This document shows, one piece after another, positions 1-10,900 of a stretch of 64,000 nucleotides of DNA. The translations under genes and the position numbers were made by a program. The first letter of the stretch is position 1. Every line of letters starts with the position of its first letter. The stretch is taken from NCBI GenBank assembly GCA_033964015.1, contig CM066922.1:20198507-20262506 (forward strand), given 5' to 3'. This DNA comes from Scolanthus callimorphus. Taxonomy: Eukaryota; Cnidaria; Anthozoa; Actiniaria; Edwardsiidae. Below the pieces are notes generated by a model. That model did not search any database. It saw only the letters and a list, made by a program, of their open reading frames with translations, and was not told the origin of the DNA.

Positions 1-321
1 GCATTGCCCCCATGGCTTCTTATAGACCTAATTCAGAAAAGGTTGCTTTGGTCACTGGTCTTTGGTCATTGAACGGCTTGTTTCGTGGTCACTGAAGCAA
101 ACAATTCCTTTGTTTCGCGCTATAATAAGAAGACCAAACACCAAAGCAACCGTTTTGAATTAGGTGTGTGTTACTGTCACGTGTCACTAAACGGCAATCG
201 CGCTACTACTCGCGTGAAATGCTAAGGGGAGGGGTTTTCGTAACGAAACGCACCTCGTTGCACCGTCTGTCACGACACATGTTACTGTCACATCACATGT
301 CTGTCACGCAAATAATCTCAA

Positions 322-371
322 TTCCCTGATGAAGACCCAAGGTTTCGGTCGAAACGTTGCATCGGTAGGAA
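322..371 (+). ncRNA. Hammerhead-ribozyme-like core (retroelement debris)
   Basis: The core heptamer CTGATGA lies at 326-332 and GAAA at 351-354. Between them GACC (334-337) can pair with GGTC (347-350) as stem II. TTCC (322-325) can pair with GGAA (368-371) as stem I, placing the expected cleavage after TA at 366-367. Stem III (354-366) is short and irregular, and there is one extra A between CTGATGA and stem II, so activity is doubtful. Hammerhead motifs are known in Penelope-like elements. A related motif occurs next to the Penelope remnant near 10.6 kb, with the same extra A. I read this as a fragment of such an element inside or beyond the last OTC intron. Confidence 0.4.
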
Positions 372-499
372 GTTAGTTCCAGAAATCGATTAATTTCTTC
401 TATAGTCAAACCTGTTTCATCAATCGGAAAGTCTGCCTGTAAACTTGTAAAGCCGTAAACACAAAACCAGTCAAACCTGTTTGTCAACTTGATAGCTAC

Positions 500-3400
500 C
501 AACGCCTTCAGCCTAGCAGCACTCTCCTCTTCCTGTCCCATACTGATCCAGGTATCAGTCACCACGCAATCCGCCTTGACACAGGCTTCCCGTGGGTCTG
601 TAGTCATCTCGATCTTAGTGCCGAACTGAGGAGAAAATCGTAAGGACCATAAGTTTTGATGATTCAAACAACCGATGTTATCAGATTTTCGGGAAAAAAT
701 TGCACTGATCAACTTTCCCAAATCATGCGATGGAATCAATGCTTTCCAGACTCGTACACAGTCGTTAATTGCGTTTCTTTTCTATTTCGCTTTTGCGTTA
801 CTGGCTGTTGCCGATATTGCGTTACTTGAAAGGCGCGCAAAGGATAATGGGACTTCGCCCTGACCGTGATGCAACGCGCACTTTGATAAAAGCTCGTCTT
901 GACCGTGATGCACCGTGCGCCGCGCGCCGCCTCGAAGAGAACAACAGGCGACTGTGTACAAGTCATGCTTCCTCTGCGGTCTTCTATTTCAATCCGACAA
1001 AATGACGGCAGACCTACTGGCGAATACTTCCAAAAAATCGTTACCTGTGTTCCCATATCCAGAAACATATAAGTTATAAGTTTCTGCATGATCTTAATGT
1101 GCGTCCCGCGCCCGTTAGATTGGGCGTAAAATTCCGAGTTTTAGCGTGTAGGCGTGGCAATCACGCGGTAAAGCGAAAACCATTATTCTTTTCAAGGCCC
1201 ATCACCAACCGAGAGCCTTTGCAGACTCTTAGCCTATCAGAGCAACCGAAAAAGAATGGATCAATTTGAAAACAAAAGAAAACGAGGCGCAAAGGCTCCC
1301 GGTTGGTGATGGGCCTTGAAAAACGACTCACCTCTTCAGCAAAAGCTTTCGCATCCTTGACAACTTGAGAGTCTGGTTCATATCCCTTGAAAACACAACC
1401 ATAACAAGTGACTTAGACCCCGTTCACACGAGAACGGTACAAAACCGGACCGGTACAATTTTGTTACGGTACCGTCGCGCGTTCACACGGGACCTGCGGT
1501 ACCGGACCAATTTTGACACGGCTAAGTCTCGGCTAGGTCCGGCACGGTCCCGTGTGAACAGGCGGTACCGTACCATTCTCGAACCCAGAGCTCCCCGGCT
1601 CGTATCCTCGCGGGGAGGCTCTGGTGACAGCCACTGACTTATGCGCGAGATTTAATAAAGAGTCGCTGAGAGAAAGACCTTTCAGCGCATGCTCCAACGC
1701 TCAAAATCAGCCAATCAGCGACGGCCCTGAAATGAATGTCCCCAGAGCCTCCCCTGCGAGCAGACGAGCCGGGGAGCTCTGGGTACGAGAATGGTACCGT
1801 ACCAGAATTGTACCGGAACGGTTTTGTACTGGTCTCATGTGAACGGGGACCTTACATCTATTTCTACAATAGAACAAGTTGTCAATCCACTCGCCTTTTT
1901 AGCCTATTTTCTGTTTGGACATATGAATGTAAAAGGTCTGTTTAATTGGACCAAAACTCGCCTATTTTCTCGCTGCAAGAATAGGGGAGAACAGGGGGAA
2001 AAAGTATGCGTGGCAAAAAAGGGCGGGGAAGGGCGAGAATAGAAAATTTCGGCCAACAAGAAAGGACTGACAACCGAAGAACCGACATGCACGCGGTAGC
2101 TATCCGGGGATCCATGCCCATTTTGGTGATGCCATCATAAAAAACCCCTAGTATCCCCTCAGTGCTCTGCTCATAGGACGTCCTCTGGGTCGGAATCCCC
2201 ATGCCTTATCCCTCTGGGCCTATGCTGACTAAATACACTACCTTTGGAGTGGCTATCTGGAGATCCATGCCCATTTTTGGTGCTGCCATCATAAAAGAGT
2301 GGAGAATGTTGTTTCCATCCCCTACCCAGGCTAAAGTACGCTTGTAGAGTGAACCAAAATGTTCCTGAAGAATAAGAAACGCACAGAAATGCAAGAAACA
2401 ATTAGTGTGTAACGATAAGTCATGCATTACCAGATTATATATTTGGTCAGGCGCATTTGAAAACTGTATTGTTGAATTTGCGCGGCATAAATGAACATTA
2501 TTATTATTGGGCAGGCAACCAATATCCGGGATTTATCAGGGGAGTGAAACAACATGGTGCCATTCACAACGTGGTCGTCTTCTTTCTAGTTAAAGGCCGG
2601 TTTACACTTGCGATTTTTGTTGCATTTGTCGCGGCGATTTTTCTCGCGCGAGTTGCAATTCCAACTTTTTTGTGTAAACGAGATGCAAATCCGGTGCGAC
2701 TTCTGTGTTCTCTTTTCTTCAAATCGCATAAAGTTGCAAAGAGTTTCGAACGTGTTTGAAACCTTCGCGACAAAAGTCGCGGCGGATCGCGCCGAGTTGC
2801 ACCTAGTTTGCATTAGTGATTTTGAGATAACGCGTACGTGCGAGAAAAATCGCCGTGACTCGCGCGACAAAAATTGTTAACAGCCAGGAATTAATATTTT
2901 CAACAGAACTGAGAGTATTTCCAACATATCTTTGTGGCTTGCCCCAAGCATTTGACAAGAGGTAGCCATAGCAACACAGGGGGACCTTAAATACGCACAC
3001 TTCTGGTACCTGCAGAGTTTGTAGATCAGCAAGAATTTGAAGTGGATGGTAAAGATCTGAGAGGCCACTAAAATGGAAAGTGAAAGAAAACAAATTATCC
3101 TAAAGGGACTAAAGGCCAGGAAATACAGGACGGTAAATTCCTCATCTTGTCATGCAACATTGCTGTTGTTGTAAAGTTTTGATTGATAGTGCACAATCTT
3201 CCAGCCACTAGTCAAATCCTTTCACAAAGTCAATCCAATCAGTGAAACACTTTTGGGAGAAATATCACTTTAGGAGTTGAAGAGAAATATATCAATAGTA
3301 GTTCTTTCTGTACCTGACAAAGGGTACTGAAGCATTCTTCGCTAAGGATTCTGCATCTTCTTGAGCAAACACTCGGGCCAGTATGATATCAACAAACCCA

Positions 3401-6400
3401 GAAAGGACCCTAAAAATAAACATAAGAAAGTTAGTTGAGCATCATTATAAAATATAGAATTGCTAAAGTTGATCAAAACAAGAGCCTTTGACTTGAATTA
3501 ATGCCATTATTGAGTGATTACAGAAAATATCCAATAGAGGCCTAAATTATTGGGACAGCTAATCTGGATATTACCATGAATATTTATGAAAATCCCTCCC
3601 ACTTGACCATTCAATCCATTATATGCTCGCCTCTTGATGCATTTCCTCTCCCCCATCCCCCATACAATATTGTTGTTTTCTCACAATCTGATCTGGATCC
3701 AACGTTGTTTGGGAGGGGCAGGGGAAGGGAGGGGCAATTTGCGAAAATTAGAGATGGGAGTGGCCGATTTTAAATTGAGTGACATTGTGTTTTAGGCAAT
3801 CAAAATGTGTCTGGTAATTCTCTCAGAGTTTGTATGTGAAAGTATATATGACAGACAGACAGCTCTACTACTGTCTGTAGAAATTCTGTGTGACTGTCTG
3901 TCTGTCATCTGATACTCACTCTGTAATGTCATAAACAATCTCATTAACTCCTAGATGAAAGACTTTATCAGTGACCAGGGGCGTAGCCAGGGGGGGGGGG
4001 TGGGGGCAGGGGGGGCCAGGCCCCCCCCTTTCTCGGCAGATTTTCCCATACATTTACTGTATTTGCTGAAGGAAATTTGAACATTTTCGTCCCATGTTTT
4101 CACTATCCGGCCCCCCCTTCAGAAATTCCTGGCTATGCCGCTGGTGACAAATACTGACTGACATTCTAGCATCCCCCCCCCACCAACCCCCGTCTGTCAG
4201 TCATCTGATACTCACTTGGCAGTGTCATAAACACTCTCATTAACTCCTAAATGTATGTCTTTATCAGTGAGAAAAACTGGCTGACAACCTAGCAGAGCCA
4301 AACCTGGGAAAACATGCAAAAGGTCTGTGTCATAAATCAGCACAACAGCAAAATAAAAGGCTCCAAAAATCATATACATGCAGGCTAATCGATCTCCAAT
4401 TCTGAGGACAGGAATTTACAATTCATGTCATGAAACCTATTTGACAACTCTTTGACATGTTTGCAGGACATCAAATGGAGGCTAGGGTACAGAAGGTACA
4501 TTCACTCTGAAACCCTACAGCTGCATCAGGCGACCATGGACAATATGACAACATGGGTGATAGGACAACATGGGTACTAGGACAACATGGGTGATAGGAC
4601 AACACGGGTGATAGGACAACATGGGCGATAGGATAACATGGGTGATAGGACAACATGGGTGATAGGATAACATGGGTGATAGGACAACATGGGTGATAGG
4701 ACAACATGAGTGATAGGACAACATGGGTGATAGGACAACATGGGTGATAGGACAACATGGGTGATAGGACAACATGGGTGATAGGACAACATGGGTGATA
4801 GGACAACATGAGTGACAGGACAACATTGGTGATAGGACAACATGGGTGATAGGACAACATGGGTGATAGGATAACATGAGTGATAGGACAACATGGGCGA
4901 TAGGACAACATGGGTAATAGGACAACATGAGCGATAGGACAACATGGGTGATAGGACAACATGGTGATAGGACAACATGGGTGATAGGACAACATGGGTG
5001 ATAGGACAACATGAGTGATAGGACAACATGAGTGATAGGACAACATGAGTGATATGACAACATGGGTGATAGGACAACACGGGTGATAGGACAACATGGG
5101 TGATAGGACAACATGAGTGATAGGACAACATGGGTGATAGGATAACATGGGTGATAGGACAACATGGGTGTTAGGACAACATGAGTGATAGGACAACATG
5201 GGTGATAGGACAACATGGACAATATGACAACATGGGTGATAGGACAACATGGGTGATAGGACAACATGGGTGATAGGACAACATGAGTGATAGGACAACA
5301 TGGGTGATAGGATAACATGGGTGATAGGACAACATGGGTGTTAGGACAACATGAGTGATAGGACAACATGGGTGATAGGACAACATGGGTGATAGGACAA
5401 CATGGGTGATAGGACAACATGGGTGATAGGACAACATGAGTGATAGGACAACATGGGTGATAGGACAACATGGGTGATAGGGCAACATGGGTGATAGGAC
5501 AACATGAGTGATAGGAAACATGGGCGATAGGACAACATGGGTGATAGGACAACATGGGTGATAGGACAACATGGGTGATAGGACAACATGAGTGATAGGA
5601 AACATGGGCGATAGGAAAACATGGGCGATAGGACAACATGGGTGATAGGACAACATGGGTGATAGGACAACATGGGTGATAGGACAACATGAGTGATAGG
5701 ACAACATGGGTGATAGGACAACATTAGTGATAGGACAACATGAGTGATAGGACAACATGGGTGATATGACAACATGGGTGATAGGACAACATGGGTGATA
5801 GGGCAACATGGGTGATAGGACAACATGAGTGATAGGACAACATGGGCGATAGGACAACATGGGTGATAGGACAACATGGGCGATAGGACAACATGGGTAA
5901 TAGGACAACATGGGTGATATGACAACATGGGTGATAGGACAACATGGTAAGAATGTGTTTGTTGAACACATACAATCTGTTTATGATACAATAAAATCGA
6001 ATATTCTTACCTGTTTCTGTAGAAATTCTGGTTCTTGTGCTTCTCTTCAGAAAAATCAAAGCAGCAGATTTTCCATTAAGAGGTCTGAATGTCTAAGGAA
6101 AAATAATTTCCAATAAATTTGATTTGTCCATAGCAAATTTACTTCTAAGAAATGCAAAATTGGGTTTGGTCAAATACATTTTTAACCCTAAGAGGTAGCA
6201 AATAAGACATACTAAGCAGGTTACCATTACAGTGAGACACCCTAAATAACAGACAAATCTTTTGATATCTACATACCCCTAAAAGAAAGCACTTCAGTAA
6301 ATTTTTAATACCCTAAGGGATAGAACAATCATACCTGAATTTTTTAGGGGGAGTCCCCCCCCCTCCCAGGGTGTATGCTCTGTCTGTCCATGTTATTAGT

Positions 6401-7856
6401 GTCCAAAATACCATTCGAACCTTACCTCTGACAAATGTTTTCTTGCTGGATCTTTGAACCTTGCCTTCAAATCAGCAGCACACCATAGAAGATAGCGAAT
6501 CTCGTCGCTAGTGAAATCTTTTAAAGTGAGAAAGTTTCGGCCCTTGACTGATGGGAATGGGTGGTCGGAGTGGCTGCAGAAATATATCAATAAAAAAGAA
6601 ACACAAAGAAGCCAAGATGTATTAGGACATGGAGATCTGTATAAAAAAAATTTCCACATCCTCCTGCTGTCCAGGAACCTTATTTCAGGCAGGTTCCCAG
6701 ATTCAGAAGACAGACAAATATGAATAATGCCATGAACAGCTACATGGTCCAATCGTTAAAGGCCTTTCGGCACACAAGCTCTCCTTCAGTAAGGGTAATA
6801 TGAAGTGACAGCGTGATACTGAGTAAGTCTTGAAATAGGCACTAGATCCCCCCTAGGGACTGCTAAGAAAATCTAAAGCGGGATCCCTGTGCGGAGTGCA
6901 CAGGGATCTACCCTATTGCCCTGTCGGTGTCTCCAGTACTAAGATAACTGATCCACATAGTTTCTAGGAATTTCTAGGAATTCACTGTTCATAAAGTTTG
7001 ACAAGACATTGAAAATGTGCAGGATTGACATAAATGTAAAAATAGTTTAAATGGGGAGCATGCACGCCCCTTACCCCCTTTTCTACTCAAGCCTTTTTGA
7101 GCTTCACAAAATGCTGTTTACTACTCAATGGGTTGCAACCCCAAACGTTTATCAATTAAAGAGTATCCCCCCCTTCATTGTTCTTCAATAAAGAAGTGAA
7201 ACTATCAAGAGGGATACCTGATTTTGTAGAAAAACAACACAACCAAAATTCTCTTTCGCTTCGCTCAGGTGAATAGAAAATATTTCTAGTTTATACAGTA
7301 ATGACTGACAACTGTATGAGGAGGATCGCAATATAATGGATAAATAGTCACGTACTGTTTGATTGCAGGTCATGGATTCAATCGGACACCTGCCCTAATT
7401 ATTGATAATATAAAAATTAATATAAAAATTTTATTGCACTGAGCATAGAAGTCAATATTCCTGATTTGTAGACGTGTCATTTGTTTACACGATTATGTTC
7501 ACGACACCTCCTGGTGTGCAAAATATCACTTTCACACCGAAATTTAATTAGATTATCATTTTTCACGCGATCATATTAAAGTAAATGACAGGGAAATGGG
7601 AAATGAAAAGAAGGCCTCAAAACGAAATGTTTTTTTTTTCTCTCAACTCTTCCAATCACGATTTCAAGCAGCAACCATGCCAGGACTCAAATGCAATGAA
7701 AATATGATGAATCAAGACCAACCTTTCACTGCAGAAGCCCTTTCTAGATACCAGAGCACCAGATATTCTCGCATTCAGTATACCTGAGTGCGAAGTTCTT
7801 GCAGAGCTTCCTAAAATCGAACGCAAAGTTCCCGCGACCACTCGAATGGAGGCCAT
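500..7856 (-). CDS. OTC: Ornithine carbamoyltransferase, mitochondrial (3' end outside window)
   Basis: OTC condenses ornithine and carbamoyl phosphate to citrulline in the mitochondrial matrix. Exons in transcript order: 7723-7856, 6426-6573, 6011-6092, 4216-4303, 3314-3409, 3010-3067, 2242-2364, 1332-1385, 500-625; all have GT-AG borders and their phases chain. The product so far is about 303 residues. It starts [13 protein letters not shown], an Arg/Ser-rich, acid-poor leader typical of mitochondrial import. Family motifs follow in order: the carbamoyl-phosphate loop STRTR (6011-6092), DIHLGVNES (4216-4303), [13 protein letters not shown] (3010-3067), [11 protein letters not shown] (2242-2364) and the ornithine loop [11 protein letters not shown] (500-625). 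The HCLPR catalytic segment is not in the window and should lie left of base 1. Odd points: the usual FEKRSTRTR reads FLKRSTRTR, intron 3 is almost entirely minisatellite, and two exons have decayed partial copies nearby. Start codon chosen because its exon end (phase 2) fits exon 2. Confidence 0.93.
1416..1850. mobile_element. MITE-like element with a second MITE nested inside
   Basis: The outer element begins GACCCCGTTCACACG and ends with its near inverse, GTGAACGGGGAC. Just inside both ends are repeated GGTACCGTACC-type motifs. The inner element (1573-1794) begins CCATTCTCGAACCCAGAG and ends with the inverse, CTGGGTACGAGAATGG. Related copies of the inner element lie at 26.1-27.3 kb. Neither has a credible ORF. 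Both sit in OTC intron 8 (626-1331 is intron 8; this block lies in intron 7, between exons 1332-1385 and 2242-2364). Confidence 0.75.
2095..2143 (-). pseudogene. Decayed partial copy of OTC exon 7
   Basis: On the minus strand this stretch reads [16 protein letters not shown], clearly related to [16 protein letters not shown] of the real exon at 2242-2364 and close at the DNA level. It lies about 100 bp downstream in the transcript, in the following intron. It lacks the WVGDGNN part and has no matching splice donor. It is a local partial exon duplication that decayed. Confidence 0.75.
2592..2880. mobile_element. MITE-like element in OTC intron
   Basis: The left part carries GCGGCGATTTTTCTCGC and the right part its near inverse, GCGAGAAAAATCGCCGTG, with further paired CGCGACAAAAATTG-type ends. 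No coding potential. The open frames across it are shadows of the inverted repeat. Confidence 0.6.
3904..3974 (-). pseudogene. Decayed partial copy of OTC exon 4 with its donor site
   Basis: This 71-bp block matches 4199-4271, the 3' half of OTC exon 4 plus its splice donor. Its minus-strand reading keeps HLGVNE and a GTGAGTATC donor, but the last codons differ (DITE versus DTAK) and the exon's 5' half is missing. It lies about 300 bp downstream of the real exon, next to a GACAGACAGACAG microsatellite. Without an acceptor it is unlikely to be used. Confidence 0.75.
3971..4148. mobile_element. MITE-like element with 20-bp inverted ends
   Basis: It begins GTGACCAGGGGCGTAGCCAG and ends with the inverse of GTCACCAGCGGCATAGCCAG, 17 of 20 matching. 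The interior is C/G-run rich. It lies between the decayed and the real copies of OTC exon 4. Partial relatives (GGTATAGCCAGGGGAGG) occur near 12.81 kb. Confidence 0.7.
4536..5946. repeat. 17-bp minisatellite filling OTC intron 3 (about 83 copies)
   Basis: Tandem units of GATAGGACAACATGGGT with scattered changes (TGAGT, GGCGA, TTAGG variants) run for 1.4 kb. The intron containing it spans 4304-6010, so the array is most of the intron. Because 17 is not a multiple of three and the unit has no minus-strand stop, the array is open in all three minus frames, giving long Cys/Pro/His ORFs that are artefacts. Confidence 0.97.
6125..6345. repeat. Dispersed repeat, 'CCCTAAGAGGTAGCAAAT' family
   Basis: The stretch carries repeated motifs (AACCCTAAGAGGTAGCAAAT, GAGACACCCTAAATAAC, CCCTAAGGGATAGAACAATC). 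The same order of motifs appears at about 16195-16640 in an RPGR intron. No coding potential. It lies in OTC intron 2. The 1.15-kb OTC intron 1 (6574-7722) shows nothing else I can identify. Confidence 0.6.
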
Positions 7857-7973
7857 CTTGGAAGTGTCCCCCTCTCTTCAACCGGGGTCCCTGTGTATTC
7901 CCGTATCCCGCGGGATCCACCGGGATGACAGCGGTTTCCCACAAAAATCACTGAATTCATTTTGCGGCCAAAG
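7857..7973. promoter_or_regulatory. Short bidirectional promoter region shared by OTC and RPGR
   Basis: Only 117 bp separate the OTC start codon (minus, 7856) from the RPGR start codon (plus, 7974), so both 5' UTRs and core promoters must overlap here or within the first exons. I see no TATA box. A 12-bp palindrome ATCCCGCGGGAT is present near 7906. AAGATGGCG, a match to the YY1 consensus often found at animal start sites, overlaps the RPGR ATG, and GGCCATCTTGG overlaps the OTC ATG in the other orientation. Confidence 0.75.
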
Positions 7974-10900
7974 ATGGCGTCGGACGACGAAGACGTGCCA
8001 GGTTTGTTTATCTTCAGCAAATTAATCTTTCCTGCAGCCATTTGTATTCCTAACTCCACCAAATCCCACCCATATAACTTCTTATTCCTTGTAGCCGTCA
8101 AATTCAGTTATTTCTCTGTTCGTTCTTTTGCAAATTCGTAGAGACTGGCGCTGTTTTCACGTTCGGCAAGACTCGTTTCGCTGACAACTTGGCGAACAAA
8201 TTTTGGATTCGAGACGACCCTGTTGTCCAAGTAGACTGTGGAGACGAGCATTCAGCCGTTGTTACAGGTAAAGAAGCAATGTATTATTGTATTATTATGA
8301 TGACCACCTAAAATACCTGTTTTGGCTTCCACTATTTAGTTAAACTCCAAAACTTGATCTTGGCCTCGTGCTGTCATTGTGTACGTTATTTGAGCATTTT
8401 GATATTGTCTCTCAAACTTGTATTTTCTTTTGACAGCCAATGGAAAATTATACACTTTTGGATCTAACGATTGGGGACAGCTGGGACATGGAAACACGAA
8501 ATCTTACAATAAACCAAGTGTTGTAAAAAGTAAGTAATAGAATCACTTTTGAAAACAAGTTTCACTTCCTATTTAACTTATTATTATTTCAGAATCGTGT
8601 TGCTAGGAAGCTGAAGTGATTGCTTCAAAAATATAGTTCATTATATTTTACTCTATTTTCTTGCTTTCAGAGAAAACCCCTAAAAAATTATTTTATTTTG
8701 TGTATTTTTTTTCCCAAAAACACATTTCAGCCAATATTAAAATGTTGACAGTCACTATACCTTTGCACAAGAAGTTGAAGTCAATTATCATGAATTTTTC
8801 ATTACAAACAGATTTTTGACCAGACATCCAAATTTAGAGAAAGTTCTTGTCAACAGTTCTAATATTACATAATTTAACTCCCTGATTTAACTTAACAATT
8901 TTAAGAGAAATTATTAAGCTTTTTAGATGTTCTCATTAATTCTATCTGTTTCCTTTTTTACAGATTTTGATGCATGAATAAAAATAAATGAAATGCTTTG
9001 TTTCTATATATTAGACACCAATTAATGTCAAATAAGCTCAATATTTCCAGACCCATAAACATCTGGAATGGTGCTTTTATGAAGACAGATAACAAAGTAT
9101 AAGTTTAGATCCATTAGCTTTATTACCCTGTTAGGCTAAAGTTGTCAGTGAGTGTTTTGTGATAAAGTGCATGCAATGCCCAAAGAAGTCCGTCTGGTAG
9201 AGATATTATCAAAATGTCATGATTCACTGTAAGATTGCCCTGGAGGCAAGACAGATGTAGATTTGAAGTAGCAAATTGAGACAAACTTGTGATCAAAACA
9301 TGTTTTACTACTGAAAGTGAATTTAAATGCTATCATTTTGAGCAACCGTGAATGGCAAACCTTTTTTCCTAACATTCAATTGGCTTGACCAAGGAGGTCT
9401 TAAGTCAATGTTGCTTGATTAATACATTTGTAGCTATTAAAAGACAACTTTTTCCCAAGTTGCATGGCTAAAATATAAGAGTTGAAAGTATGGCCCCACC
9501 CAGTTTCTAGTTAGCATGCTAAACTAAATTGTGCTTGTGTAATGAATACTCATATTTCCAGACAACTTGAACTGGAACTTATTATTCACAAAAGATAAAA
9601 ACTGGAAGTTAGAAGCAAATAAATTTTGCCCAGTTATATTGAAGGTTTTTTCTTTTAATTAAAACAGTAACTTTAATTAAGACAGTAACTTGTCTTAGCC
9701 AAGGTGAAAGTTTTTAAAATATACTACAGTATAATATGTAAATAATTTGGGTCTCATACAGAGGGTCAGAGCCATTATTATCTGTTGATTAATTTAATAT
9801 CACTAGATAATAAAATTAATGTTCCGTGAAATCAAAACATTCTTGATCTTGCTTTCTGTGAGGACTACAGTGACAAAAAGCAGTGACTGTAGATTACACA
9901 AAAAGTGTGGTTCTTATTAAGAACAAATTAATCTATTATAATTATATCGGCTAGGAGATGGTTTCTCAAACATCTGTGAATTCTTGGATTTGCAAAACTT
10001 TGTTTTGCATTCTAATACATTGACTCCAAAGTTTTTCTGGTCATTTTATTAACCAGTACTGCCAGGCCAGATTTAATTAATCTCTAGCACGTCATATTTG
10101 TGCATTATTTATTGTGTTTACATTGCAAAAAATTATTTTCATTTTGCATTCAAACCCCCAAATCAACAGGATAGTAGTAGCTTCTCCCACAAACATGAAA
10201 CATTGATGTCATGACTAGGCCCTAGTTTTTGCATGACACATGTTTCAGATTCTGTAAGATCTTAATATAAAGATGCTTATTCACCATGGTTGAAATGTTG
10301 TTTAATGTATTTTGCAGAATTAAAACCAGAGAAAGTATATTTGGTGGCGTGTGGTAGAAATCATACTTTGGCAGCTACAGGTACTGTATTTTTTCCTGGA
10401 AATTTCACAGGGATGAGGATCATATCCCAACACCTCTCATGGAGGAAGGGGGTGTTTTCTGAAATCACACATGTGGTACATAAAGACCATGTGACCCATG
10501 GGAGTGACAAATAGTTTTGTACGTAAGTGAAGAGTTTTATGGGCTACAAGGTAAATGTCAACAAAAAATAAATCACTGGAAATCATAAAATTAGCGACGT
10601 TGCGGCTATAACCCATGGCCTTCATCAGGCTAATAATGGTCACGTGACTCAACAGAGTCACATGACAGGCGGCGAGGTAAGCGCCTTAGGGCCCGGTCCC
10701 AGGAGCTGGATAACTTGTACCAGAGTCCCCTCTTTCGGTTCAGGGAGGAGTTCTCTACCCTCTCCCAGATGGCCTCTTTGATCCCCCTCCATACCCAGTC
10801 CTCCTCTTTATCTAAGATCATAACATCCTTGTTATTAAACTTATGGCCCATCTCCCGGCAGTGCAGAAACACAGTGGAAGTCTGGGCTGGGTTGCTACCC

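Noticed and set aside
4536..5946. CRISPR array
   Set aside because: There are no unique spacers; units are contiguous, and the genome is eukaryotic. The same applies to the other tandem arrays.
4471..5991. Long Cys/Pro/His ORFs (up to 391 codons) on the minus strand
   Set aside because: They are the 17-bp minisatellite read in three stop-free frames, and lie inside an OTC intron.
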